Notes: generated from the letters alone by a model not told the origin. Positions 1 through 8,600 are shown, counted from the first letter of the stretch. The stretch: 11,652 bases of DNA from Anaerolineae bacterium (GCA_016929355.1 JAFGJA010000471.1:1-11652); one strand, 5' to 3'. Numbers and translations: made by a program.

Positions 1-997
1 AGATTGTAAAGATTGCCAGCAGCGCGCGCGTGGGGAATGATTTTTTGCGCCACGCCAGGATCAGCAGCGCCACTAAGCCACCCTCATACACAATCTGCAA
101 CCACCAGATCGCGGGCCAACTCAATAACCGCCACTTCGGATCACCGCTCACCAGACGCGGCGAGAGATCGTAATTCAGATGATCGAGTACCGCCCACGCA
201 TTACTCCATGTATCGCCCTGATCGCTCAACAAATAGCGGAATGTCTCAAAATGATGCGTCAGGTTGTAGCCCCAAAACGGTGCGCTTCCGATCACAAAAG
301 CGAGTCCGGCCTGTGTCCAGATAGGCCAATATGATTTGTGCAGCAGATCACGGCGGTAGATCATAAACGCGATCAGGATCGGCATGGCATAAAACGTGCT
401 CAACCACGAAACCCAGAACGCGATCCCGCCCAATAAACCGAGGAGCAGCATGTATTTTTGCTCTTTGGTTTTTAAATCTGTGTCATCTGTGTGTATCTGT
501 GTCCCATTTTTTTCTAACGCATAACTCGCCGCGATCAGCAGCAGATTACCCAAGAGCAGCGTTTCCGCCGTAGCGCCCCAGGTTTTCATGCCCCCCACCA
601 GCAAATACGATGGCGCGAACGCCGCCAACAGCGTGCTCAGAACACCTACCCGCCGATCAAAGGCGCGCCAACCGAGCCAGCCGGTGGTTGCCACATAGCC
701 GCCGGATAACAACCAGGGCACGATTTTGAGCGTGACCGCGTTCGCGCCAAACACCGCGAAGATCGGCGCGATCAGGTATGATTCCAGCGCGGCGAGATAG
801 GGTTGGCCGGGATGAAAGATCGGGCGATCCCCATCCAAAATATGCAGCACTTGCAATCCGACCATGCCTTCGTCGTAATCGTAGCGCCACCCCGCCACGA
901 TTAGCAGCAGCAAACGCAGTCCCAACCCCGCCACTGTGATCAGCAGAATTAGCTTGACCGCGTTTTTATCTTGTTTTTCTCTGTGGTGAACTATCAC
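1..997 (-). CDS. GT39-like polytopic membrane glycosyltransferase, C-terminus cut by window edge
   Basis: Reading the minus strand from a GTG at 997 gives 332 open codons to the left edge. The start codon shares GTGA with the stop of the upstream gene, which argues for this start and for translational coupling; no clear Shine-Dalgarno sequence is seen. A basic N-terminus (residues 1-15) leads into the first membrane helix (about 15-37), then RYDYDEG (38-44), with acidic residues in the first external loop where GT-C enzymes carry their catalytic Asp. HILDGDRPIFHPGQPYLAALE follows that loop in the manner of GT39/ArnT/PMT-like proteins, and several more hydrophobic helices come after. Such enzymes move sugars from polyprenyl-phosphate donors to lipids or proteins at the outer membrane face; the acceptor here is unknown. 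A hydrophilic stretch at about residues 160-180 is encoded by a CACAGAT-type repeat and may be a late insertion in a loop. The family is usually 500 residues or more, so the C-terminal part lies outside the window. Confidence 0.85.
   Translation of the reverse strand, partial: MIVHHREKQDKNAVKLILLITVAGLGLRLLLLIVAGWRYDYDEGMVGLQVLHILDGDRPIFHPGQPYLAALESYLIAPIFAVFGANAVTLKIVPWLLSGGYVATTGWLGWRAFDRRVGVLSTLLAAFAPSYLLVGGMKTWGATAETLLLGNLLLIAASYALEKNGTQIHTDDTDLKTKEQKYMLLLGLLGGIAFWVSWLSTFYAMPILIAFMIYRRDLLHKSYWPIWTQAGLAFVIGSAPFWGYNLTHHFETFRYLLSDQGDTWSNAWAVLDHLNYDLSPRLVSGDPKWRLLSWPAIWWLQIVYEGGLVALLILAWRKKSFPTRALLAIFTI
461..505. repeat. CACAGAT-type short dispersed repeat fragment inside the glycosyltransferase gene
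   Basis: On the plus strand three near-identical units of about 10 bases beginning ATCTGTGT lie in a row at 476-504. They are preceded by CTCTTTGGTTTTTAA. On the minus strand this reads as repeated ACACAGAT followed by TTAAAAACCAAAG. The pattern resembles the CACAGATGAACACAGAT-like dispersed repeats I recall as multicopy, mostly intergenic, in many environmental bacteria. Here it is in frame and codes for the polar run around QIHTDDTDLKTK. The unit structure is seen directly; the family assignment is from memory. Confidence 0.6.
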
Positions 998-1806
998 GGC
1001 GACTCGAAAATAGTAAATGGCATGATGTGGACTGGCACGTCGTTGTAGCCGAGATAGAGGCGAATTTCGTATTGGCCCGGTGCGAAGCCATCGTCATTCC
1101 CGAAGAAGAAATAGCCCCGCCCCTCTGATTCCTGGCCCCAAAGGTAATCGCTGCCATCAATTTGTTCATCGCCGCGATACAGTTCGCGCCGCCACAGCAC
1201 GCCGCGTGCCATGCCCTTAAACTCAACAAACAAATAAACGCGCGTTGTTCCGGCAGGAAACGAAGCACGCGGATTGATCGGCAGCAGGTCTTCGGTGATC
1301 TGATCATCAAGCGCGGTGATGCGAATTTCGGCATCCGGTGAGGGGGTGATGAGCGAATCCGCCGGGGTGAACTGCGGCGTAAACGTGGGAAAGGGGGTGT
1401 CGGTGGGCGTAAAAATGGGCGAGGCGGTGATGATGATCACGCGCTCGGTGGCATCATTCGGTGGCTGCGTCTGATTTTCCGGCGTGATGGGAGTCGGGGA
1501 TTCAGCAAGCGTGGGCGTATTGGTGATCATCCCGGTTACGGGTGACGCAGGAGCGGTGGGATCGGGGTCATCGAACAAGACGAGCGATAGGAGCGTGAAC
1601 AGACAAAACATACCGCCGCAGCCGAATACGCCAAACGCTACCAGGAACAAGCGCCAGCCGCGTTGCCCGGCCATGCGCCGGTTGCGCCAATGGACATCCC
1701 GGCGGCTGCGGCGAAATAAGCGCAGCGAGATCGCAAACAGGAGCAGCCCCAGCGCAAACAATACGCCAGTGATCATGGGTAACGCATTACGGAGAGATTC
1801 GGCCAT
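994..1806 (-). CDS. Two-helix membrane protein with Thr/Pro stalk and beta-rich external domain
   Basis: The 270-residue product begins at ATG 1806, which has GAGGAG ten bases upstream. An in-frame GTG at 1836 would add ten residues but has no such site and lies almost at the predicted transcript start. Two hydrophobic helices (about 9-31 and 52-77) flank an Arg-rich loop (29-52), so by the positive-inside rule both termini face out. Residues 81-165 are a Thr/Pro-rich stalk. Residues 168-270 look like a beta-sandwich, with FPAGTTRVYLFVEFKGMARG, WRRELYRGDEQI, and PGQYEIRLYLG near the end. I know this style of domain from Chloroflexota extracellular proteins but cannot name its function. The stop overlaps the start of the GT39-like gene by four bases, so the two are probably made together and may act on the same surface glycan. 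Confidence 0.85.
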   Translation of the reverse strand: MAESLRNALPMITGVLFALGLLLFAISLRLFRRSRRDVHWRNRRMAGQRGWRLFLVAFGVFGCGGMFCLFTLLSLVLFDDPDPTAPASPVTGMITNTPTLAESPTPITPENQTQPPNDATERVIIITASPIFTPTDTPFPTFTPQFTPADSLITPSPDAEIRITALDDQITEDLLPINPRASFPAGTTRVYLFVEFKGMARGVLWRRELYRGDEQIDGSDYLWGQESEGRGYFFFGNDDGFAPGQYEIRLYLGYNDVPVHIMPFTIFESP

Positions 1807-1816
1807 GATGATGCTG

Positions 1817-1822
1817 CTCCTC
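1817..1822 (-). promoter_or_regulatory. Shine-Dalgarno site that decides the start at 1806
   Basis: GAGGAG on the minus strand lies ten bases before ATG 1806. It falls inside the coding sequence if the upstream GTG at 1836 were used, so it favours the shorter protein. Confidence 0.65.
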
Positions 1823-1844
1823 AAAACGGGTTTCACTATTTTGG

Positions 1845-1874
1845 TCTAAATTGGCCCGATCCAACCCTTGTCAA
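1845..1874 (-). promoter_or_regulatory. Candidate sigma70-type promoter for the membrane-protein/glycosyltransferase unit
   Basis: On the minus strand a consensus TTGACA (1874-1869) is followed, after 18 bases, by TTTAGA (1850-1845), a weak -10 box. Predicted initiation near 1838 leaves about 30 bases of leader before ATG 1806. The -35 box uses the same bases as the -35 box of the tRNA promoter on the other strand. Confidence 0.45.
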
Positions 1875-1896
1875 AATGAACGGGCTTCACTATAAT
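1868..1896 (+). promoter_or_regulatory. Near-consensus sigma70 promoter of tRNA-Val
   Basis: TTGTCA (1868-1873) and a perfect TATAAT (1891-1896) are separated by 17 bases. Initiation would fall around 1903, a few bases before the mature tRNA 5' end at 1909. This is a typical strong stable-RNA promoter. Confidence 0.85.
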
Positions 1897-1908
1897 GTTG
1901 TTCGTTAC

Positions 1909-1982
1909 GGGTCGTTAGCTCAGTTGGCTAGAGCGCGTCGTTGACATCGACGAGGTCACAAGTTCAAGTCTTGTACGACCCA
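1909..1982 (+). tRNA. tRNA-Val (anticodon GAC)
   Basis: A full cloverleaf can be drawn by hand. The acceptor stem pairs GGGTCGT with ACGACCC, with discriminator A at 1982. The D stem pairs GCTC with GAGC around AGTTGGCTA. The anticodon stem pairs CGTCG with CGACG and carries loop TTGACAT, giving GAC at 1943-1945 for valine. The T stem pairs ACAAG with CTTGT around TTCAAGT. The 3' CCA is not encoded (the genome continues CTA), so it must be added after transcription. The gene is a single-tRNA unit with its own promoter and terminator. Confidence 0.96.
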
Positions 1983-1987
1983 CTATC

Positions 1988-2023
1988 AACCGGGAACTTA
2001 CTACAAGTTCCCGGTTTTGTTTT
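1988..2023 (+). terminator. Intrinsic terminator of tRNA-Val
   Basis: A perfect 12-base-pair stem (AACCGGGAACTT with AAGTTCCCGGTT) closes a five-base loop and is followed on the plus strand by TTGTTTT. It sits six bases after the tRNA. On the minus strand the hairpin is not followed by a T run, so it should not act as a canonical terminator for the convergent operon. Confidence 0.92.
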
Positions 2024-2056
2024 CGCTACCGTTTTTTCTGCCGGATTTTCGCTGGT

Positions 2057-4462
2057 TTAACTGGGATCGCGGCACTCCGTAATCTCCTCGACCAGATCGG
2101 CGCGCACCCACCCGGTAATTTCGGACGATCCCACCACAAACTCAATTTGGAACCACAGCGCGTTATCATCCCCAATTTTCTGCTCCAGCACATTCGCGCG
2201 GTAGCGTTGCCCGGTGCTGTGAATAACTATGGGGCTGTTCGGTTCAGAGCGTACATTGATCCCAATTCCCAAAAATACCTGACATAAATAAGTCGGCGTA
2301 GGCGTGGTGCTGGGCGTATAGGTGAACGTGGGTGAACTGGTGGGGGTGGGTGTATCGCTCGGTGTGGGCGTGATACTGGGTGTATAGGTGTGTGTCGGCG
2401 TATGGCTCGGCGTAAACGTCCACGTATGGCTCGGCGTGAGACTCGGTGTGACGGTCCACGTTGCCGTTGGCGTGACGCTCGGCGTAAACGATGGCGTTGG
2501 CGTCAGCGTATAAGTGGGTGTGTGGCTTGGTGTGGGCGTCAGGGTATAAGTCGGCGTTAGCGTTGGCGTCAGGGTGGGCGTGGGAGTTGTTGTATAGGTG
2601 GGGGTGATGGTCGGTGTATCTGTCGGCGGATTGATGACTGGCATCCAGGTTGATTCAGTCGCAAAGGCGACGACCACCAGGACGAACAACACAACGATGG
2701 CGGTGATGATCCACATGCCATAACGCCGCCGCCGCATCGCGCGCACATCTTCTTCCAGGCGTAGAATGTCGGTGCGCCGCCCCAAAATGCGGAACGGTTC
2801 CTCTTTGGCGACATCCAGCCAGCGCTGCGCCGCCTGTGGATCGTTATCATCCAGCGCGGCTTCGGCGCGTTCCAAATGCCGCGCCAGCAAATCGGCCACG
2901 ATCATCCGGTAGCGCGGGTCTTGCGCAAAATGGCGCAGCCCGGCCAGCATAGTCCGCGCCTGTCCCAATTCGTTCTCGTAATTTTGCGCGGTCAATGCCG
3001 AGGCGCGTTCGATGATGTGGCGCGCTTCGGACATATCCGCTTCGGCCTGGCGTGCGCGTTGCAGCAGGGTATTGATGTCTTGATTGCCCGGCGCGAGTTC
3101 GGCAGCCGTTTCCAGGGAGCGCACTGCTTCGCTGGTCAGCCGCAAGCGTTCCTCAAGAATCGTCGCTGAATCCACGCGCGTCATAGCGCCCTGGGCCTGA
3201 TTGTAGAGTTGACTGAGTACGCTCTCAATGCGCTCATTAACATCATGCACCATCTGTTTCAAGCGCTCGCTGCCGGGCAGCATTTGCTGCAAACTCGCCA
3301 GCGTGTTAAGCAATTGCTGCAAGTTGCGCGCCCGATCACTCAGCGCGCCCGCCGTCATATTGACCTGCACCGCCGCTTGATCAAACTGCTGGCGTACATT
3401 GCGCACCAGATCGATCCGTTCCTGCGCTAAGGGATCGTTAGGCACAACGCGCATTGCACCTTCGTATTTGAGCAGCGCGCTATCCCAATCATCTGCCGCC
3501 AGCAGACGATCCCCTTCGGCCAGCAGTTCGCGCGCCAACGCCAAATCCTGAATATCGAGCAGCGCTTGTTCCACATCTTTCCAACTGGCGATTCCGGCGC
3601 GGGCGGCGAGATCGCGCGCTTCGCGGTAGAGGCGTTCGGCTTCGTCATAATTCCCCGCGCGCACCAGCGAATTCGCCCGGTTATAGGCGATCCGCGCATC
3701 GAACGGAATCCGGTGATCGGGCACAACGCCGCGCAGCAGATTCTCCTCGGATTTCTGGCGGTAATCCTGCGCCTGAGCATTGTTTGGGTCCATGCCCAGA
3801 ATTTGATTGGCGAGATCAACCGCGCGCTGATAATCGCCGGAATAATACGCCTGCGATACATCCCCCAATAAATTGCTGACCGTTTCCGACATGGCGGGCG
3901 ACAGCGACGACATGCTTGTCTCCGGCGGCGATTCGGTAGTGTAACTATCTGACACCGGTTCGCGGTCACGCGAGGCTGGCAGTGGTGCGGTGGATTGCGT
4001 CGGTTGGGGCGGTGGTGGCGCGGGACGCGCGGGCGCTTGTGGCATTTCCAGGCCATAGCGATCCAGCAAACCGCGCACTTTCAATTCCAGATGCGGGGAT
4101 CGTTGGGCGGCCTGTTGCAGCAGTTCGAGCGTTTCCCGGTTGCGGGGATCAGCGTCTAGGGCTTCCGCCAGAATATCAATGGCCTCGTCAATGTCGTCTT
4201 CATCGCCCGCGATCTCGATGCGAATCCGCGCCCGGCGCAGCAACCCACGCACCGCCGACGTTTCCGGCGAGGCAGGCGAACTCCGGCGGGCTAATTCGCT
4301 GAACAATTCGCGCGCTTCGGTTTCATAGGGCGTGTTTTTGGCTTGCGCCAGCAGCGTGCGCGCGTCGTTTTCCAACTGCGCGATTTCGCTGGCGGTGGCG
4401 CTATCGGGCAGCGCCGCCAGTTGATCGCGTAGGGCGTCGAGTTCCTGTCTCAGATCGGCCAT
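2057..4462 (-). CDS. Membrane-anchored helical-repeat (TPR-like) protein with Thr/Pro stalk and external SH3b domain
   Basis: The 801-residue product starts at ATG 4462, with AAGGAG nine bases upstream. Residues 1-138 are helical. Residues 139-190 are a Pro/Ser-rich linker. Residues 191-575 form a long helical region with TPR-like units, for example around AYYSGDYQRAVDLANQIL and NYDEAERLYREARDLAARAG. A basic RAMRRRRYG precedes one membrane helix at about 584-601, placing the N-terminal part inside. Residues 605-724 are a low-complexity Thr/Pro stalk. Residues about 730-795 match the bacterial SH3 fold (INVRSEPNSPIV, then WFQIEF and TGWVRADLV), a fold that often binds peptidoglycan or cell-wall peptides. 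No catalytic motif is visible. It is the last gene of the operon, 35 bases after the soluble kinase gene. I infer a scaffold or sensor role in the same pathway as the two kinases. The domain order is clear; the ligand is not. Confidence 0.9.
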   Translation of the reverse strand: MADLRQELDALRDQLAALPDSATASEIAQLENDARTLLAQAKNTPYETEARELFSELARRSSPASPETSAVRGLLRRARIRIEIAGDEDDIDEAIDILAEALDADPRNRETLELLQQAAQRSPHLELKVRGLLDRYGLEMPQAPARPAPPPPQPTQSTAPLPASRDREPVSDSYTTESPPETSMSSLSPAMSETVSNLLGDVSQAYYSGDYQRAVDLANQILGMDPNNAQAQDYRQKSEENLLRGVVPDHRIPFDARIAYNRANSLVRAGNYDEAERLYREARDLAARAGIASWKDVEQALLDIQDLALARELLAEGDRLLAADDWDSALLKYEGAMRVVPNDPLAQERIDLVRNVRQQFDQAAVQVNMTAGALSDRARNLQQLLNTLASLQQMLPGSERLKQMVHDVNERIESVLSQLYNQAQGAMTRVDSATILEERLRLTSEAVRSLETAAELAPGNQDINTLLQRARQAEADMSEARHIIERASALTAQNYENELGQARTMLAGLRHFAQDPRYRMIVADLLARHLERAEAALDDNDPQAAQRWLDVAKEEPFRILGRRTDILRLEEDVRAMRRRRYGMWIITAIVVLFVLVVVAFATESTWMPVINPPTDTPTITPTYTTTPTPTLTPTLTPTYTLTPTPSHTPTYTLTPTPSFTPSVTPTATWTVTPSLTPSHTWTFTPSHTPTHTYTPSITPTPSDTPTPTSSPTFTYTPSTTPTPTYLCQVFLGIGINVRSEPNSPIVIHSTGQRYRANVLEQKIGDDNALWFQIEFVVGSSEITGWVRADLVEEITECRDPS
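2284..2645. repeat. Degenerate tandem coding repeat for the Thr/Pro stalk
   Basis: On the plus strand the DNA is a run of related GGCGT, GGTGT and GGGTG words. It encodes TPT, TPS and TYTLTPTPS-like units on the minus strand. Units are imperfect, so this looks like protein-level low complexity kept by selection rather than a recent expansion. The tract may still vary in length between strains. Confidence 0.75.
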
Positions 4463-4497
4463 ATAGGGTGGCTCCTTGTGGATAAAAAATAAGTGAT

Positions 4498-5628
4498 TTA
4501 CGGAATGACGCGATGATTCAGCGCTTGATTGATCTGCGCCAGCAAACGGCGCAGTTCGGTTTCCATATCCTCGTTGATGTCGTCCAGAATCACGGCTTCG
4601 AGCAAACTTTCGCGCGCCTCGCGTAAGGCTTCCTGCCCCTGCCGTAGTTGCGATAGCCCAAACCGCATGTGATCGCGGGCGGCGCGCAGCGCGGGTATAG
4701 TGGGACTGGCGGGCAAATCCCAGCCGTGTTTGGTGGCGACTCGTTCCAGTCCAGTCATAAAATCGCGGATCGTGTTGAGTTCCTGCCGCGCGCCGCGTTG
4801 TAGCAAGTCCTGCAAACTGGCGCTGAGATCGGGTTCCTCGCTGAAGTCGAGCGCATTCACATTGGCATAACGCTGCTCGACTTCGGCTTGGGAGGCGGGC
4901 TGTGGCATTAACGCGCCTTTTTGTGGCGATTGCCCGGTGAAGATCGGGTAGATGATCCCCACGCAGAGATTATGCACATCCTTCGCCAGAAATTGATCGA
5001 GCGTGTGTGTGCCCGTTTCGGCTAATTTTGAACTGTTGAAATCAATGATGCGCAGCGTTTGCCCGTCCCAATACACATGCTCCAACTTGTGATCCATGTA
5101 CACGATACGCTGTTGGTGCGCCATCCGCAAAAATTCCGCGAACTGCATCGCCAGATCGATCCCTTCTTCGGAAGGCAGGCGGCGGCGGTGGTTGTTGGCG
5201 GTGGGTTTCATCACGTAGAACAGGTTTTGATGGCGCGGCAAATATTCCAACGACAGGTACGGACGCCACCCGCGCCCGATATAGGGATACAAATTTTCCT
5301 TGAACGCGGCGATATTGGTATCCAGTGACACGATCTCGCCGCCATCGGGCCGTTCATCCGGCGCGGAGAGATAGCCGCAGTCATACAGGCGCACCGGGAC
5401 CGGACTCGACGCCAGCCGCACCAGCAAATCTGCTTCATGCACAAAGGCGCGCGCTTCCCAACGCGGCGTGCCATCACCGGAGAGATGTTCGGGGCGCATG
5501 ACTTTAAAGGCCACGATACGCCCATCGCGCTGATCTTCGGCGTCCAGGACGCGGGCGTAATGGCCGAGGGCGTAAGTATCAATATAATTCCCGATCTGGT
5601 ATCGCGCGTGAAGCGGGTTTTCTTGCAT
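4498..5628 (-). CDS. Soluble atypical protein kinase-like protein
   Basis: The 376-residue product starts at ATG 5628, with AAGGAA ten bases upstream, and has no membrane helix. Kinase landmarks: a weak glycine loop (Y19-ALGHYARV); AFKVM with the ATP-binding Lys at 42; helix-C Glu at about 65 (FVHEADLL); a hinge around LSLEYLP (125-131); catalytic loop YMDHKLEHVYW (177-187), with the catalytic Asp 179 and Lys 181 kept but His 184 where Asn is normal; and DFN (196-198) in place of DFG. The activation segment is short, with no APE, and reaches the helix-F Asp at 217 (KDVHNLCVG). Residues 250-376 are mostly helical. The protein may be an active kinase with altered metal binding or a pseudokinase partner of the large kinase; the sequence cannot decide. 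It lies 24 bases after the large kinase gene and 35 before the SH3b gene, so the three are very likely co-transcribed. Confidence 0.87.
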   Translation of the reverse strand: MQENPLHARYQIGNYIDTYALGHYARVLDAEDQRDGRIVAFKVMRPEHLSGDGTPRWEARAFVHEADLLVRLASSPVPVRLYDCGYLSAPDERPDGGEIVSLDTNIAAFKENLYPYIGRGWRPYLSLEYLPRHQNLFYVMKPTANNHRRRLPSEEGIDLAMQFAEFLRMAHQQRIVYMDHKLEHVYWDGQTLRIIDFNSSKLAETGTHTLDQFLAKDVHNLCVGIIYPIFTGQSPQKGALMPQPASQAEVEQRYANVNALDFSEEPDLSASLQDLLQRGARQELNTIRDFMTGLERVATKHGWDLPASPTIPALRAARDHMRFGLSQLRQGQEALREARESLLEAVILDDINEDMETELRRLLAQINQALNHRVIP

Positions 5629-5652
5629 AGCGTGTTGGTTCCTTAACTATTT

Positions 5653-8600
5653 TTATGGTATTTCGTCGCGCGGGCTGAAGTCGATGCCGAAATTGCGCAC
5701 ATCGATCACGACATTTTGCCCGGTCACATACAGAATCAGTGTGATCGGTTCGCCTTGCGTGAACAGAAACACTGAATCGCCTAACCACTTATCGTCCACG
5801 TAAAAGCTGATGGTATTGGCATTGGTGCGCCGCACCGAAAACGTGATTGCGGTGGATTGCTGCGGGTATTCGCTGGTGGACCGGAAGCGCCCGTTTTGGT
5901 TCAAGCCGACGCTCACAAAATTGGTTTGCACAAACTGCACCTGGCCGATGGTCTGCTCACCATCTGTATTTTCTGCGCCCAAGCCAAACGCGACTGCGCC
6001 ACTATCCAACGCGGCGGGATCGACCTGGATCAGTTCGAGGATCACATCGGCGCGGCGAAAGGTGCTGGCGGCTCCCGCTTGGAACAGAGTATTGATCAGG
6101 TCCGGCGGAAACGCGAGACTGAGAAATTGATTATTTCCCGTGACCAGCAACCACGATCCGGCCTTATCGCTGGCGGGTTGCAAGATCGTATCCGGCGCGG
6201 GTAAAAGTTCGGCGGGGGCGTTGGTGAGCGCGGCTAAAATGTCGTATTGCGAGCCACCACCGGCTACAGCCACTACCGGGATCGGCGTATTCGTCGGCAA
6301 AAAGGTTGCCGTGTAGAAAGGCGTTGGCGTTTCCGTAGGTGGAATCATGTCGGTAGGTGTGGCAGTGGGCGGCTCCGTTGGCGTATTGGTGGGCAGTGGG
6401 AGCGGGGTTGACGTGGCTGTCGGCGGGATGGTCGCGGTTAAGGTAGGCGAATCGGTGGGCAGCGCCGTTGGGATGACATACGTCGGCACGTCGGTTTGTT
6501 CTGCCGCAATTGCTGCCGCATCTGGCGCAGTGGTCGGAGCCGCGTTTGCAGGTGCAACCTCTGACGCGACTGTTTCCGGGGTGAATGTGGGCGGCATTGT
6601 CGCCATGATGTTTGTCGGGCGCGGCCCCACCGTTGGCTCGCCGGTCTCGTCACTCTGCCCCATCGTGCGCCAGATCGCAAACCCGGCTGCGCCGATGATC
6701 AGGAGAAGCGCCAGCCCAATGATCAGGTTCCAGGGCAGATCGCTGCCACTCGCGCGGCGTGCAGTGGAACGGGGGATCGGTTCCGGGTCGCGGTCATCTT
6801 CCAGATACGCGGGGGCATCGCTCGGATCGTCCTCGTAGACCACCTCATCATAATCCGCGTCACCATAACCCCGATCAGTATACAGCGCACCATCCTCTAA
6901 ATCGATCATGGCATCTTCGGCTTGGTCGGGCGGCAATTGCTGAGTCATTGCTTCCCAATGCCGGAATAACGGATAAGCCGGGTGGCGCGTGATGAATAAC
7001 GAGACAAAATGGCGGCTGAATTCGGCTAATTTATCGCGCCGTTCCAAACGCTGCGAAGTATATGTGTCTAACACCGCGCGGTAGGTGTCTTCCCATTGGC
7101 GCACCTGATGCGTATAATCCGCGCCCAACGTCTGCTGTGTCAGGGCGACAATCTGCGCGTGCGCCTGTCGCAACGTGGGATCGGGTTCCGCGCTGGTCAT
7201 ATTCGCGCCCTGCTCAATCGTCAGGCGCAGTTGGTGCAGTTCGGCGGCCACATCGCGCCAATGCGTTAACAGGTCCACGAAGGGATCGATCTGCAAATTG
7301 GCAGTTTCAACGGCGCGTTGAATGTTTACCAGGGCGTGTTCGAGCGCCTGCCGCGCGGCGTAAAAATCGCCATCCGACCAATGACTGAGCGCTTCACTTG
7401 TCTGGATCACTGCGTCCTCGGCTCCGACCAGCACTTCACCCGCGAGTGGCGCATTTAACGCTTGCCGGGCCTCGCCCAAATCTTGCGGACCGGAAACCGC
7501 GTTCAAGACCTGTTCGGCGCGTTCAATCAGGCGGCGGCTGGTCAGCGTCCGATCCAAAATCTGGAACAGGCGATGCGTGCGCGCATTATCCCAACTGCGG
7601 GTCGCTACGTCACGCCAGAATTCCGCTTCCTCGAAATTGTCATTGAACAGGGCCAACATGCCGCGCAGCGTATAATGCATGAATAACGCGCGCCACCCGG
7701 CGCTGCTGCTCTGGTGCATATAGGCCACGATGCCGCGTTCCATTGCGCGCAAATACGTTGATGTGTTGGGCATTTGTTCCGCAAACGTCTGCCGCTCGCG
7801 TTCTTCATCACGAAGCAGCACCGCCAGCGCTTGCATTTCCGTCTGATCGGTGCGCTGTTGGTTTTGTGGACCTTCTGCCGATAACCAGCTATCCAGCAGT
7901 TCCCCCAGCCTGCGCAGGCGATCTGCGGCAAGTCGTTCACCATCGAGCGTGGCGTGTTCGTGGGCCGTTTGCGCGAGCTGCATGGCGTGTGTGCCATCGC
8001 CGCGATCCCAGGCGTGCCAGCCCTCGATCAAGGTATTCGCCAGAGACGTATTCGGACTGAGCGTTTCAGCGTGCGCGGCATCCGGTAGGCGGTTGGCGAT
8101 GGTTCCCAAAAACGCGGCGATATGCTCGTTAAAGGGACGAATGGTATCGGCGGTGCGGCGGATTTCCTGGATGGTCGGTTGGCGGCGGCCCAGCGCCAGA
8201 TAGCTCAGAATGGCGGTCCAGCCATCGGCGGCGCGCTGCACGGCTCCGGCGATGGTGTGCAGGCGTTCATCGCCCAGATCATTTAGATAGGGTTGGATCA
8301 GGTTATGCACATTCACGAACCAGGTTGTGAGATTTGATCCATCCTGGCGCGGCTTGAACTGGCTCAAGGCGCGGATTGCCTGCTGCACTTCATCAAAATA
8401 GGCGTGCAGCGCGTCAAAATGCGGCGAAGTGGGATCGACCATTGCGGCGCGGCGCAAGAGTTCGCGGGCGCGGGCGGGATCGCTGTAAGCGACGTGGCCG
8501 ACTTCGCCCAACCGCGTGATCACTTCGTTGGCGGCACGCTGCGCACGAATCACCGAGGCGAGATCGTTTTCCGCATCATCCAGATTTTCGAGCGTGGTTT

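Noticed and set aside
13..324. Open frame on the plus strand
   Set aside because: It lies antisense to the glycosyltransferase frame, which continues from 997 to the edge with clear membrane helices and family motifs; the plus-strand product has no recognisable features.
657..890. Arg-rich open frame on the minus strand
   Set aside because: It is an alternative frame of the glycosyltransferase gene; the other minus frame encodes the DYDEG motif and hydrophobic helices.
1983..2056. Hairpin after tRNA-Val as a bidirectional terminator
   Set aside because: The stem is symmetrical, but the minus-strand side is followed by GATAGTGGG instead of a T run.
2325..2400. G-rich plus-strand tract that might form a G-quadruplex
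   Set aside because: The GGG runs are separated by uneven and often long loops, and the G bias is explained by Thr/Pro codons on the other strand.
2244..2459. His/Tyr-rich open frame (repeated HTE, YAEPYAD-like words)
   Set aside because: It is a frame-shifted reading of the Thr/Pro stalk repeats in the SH3b-protein gene; the periodic composition is a by-product.
6347..6838. Gly/Val-rich 163-codon open frame on the plus strand
   Set aside because: It is antisense to the Thr/Pro stalk and membrane region of the large kinase; the GVxVGxxVG pattern is the complement of Thr/Pro codons.
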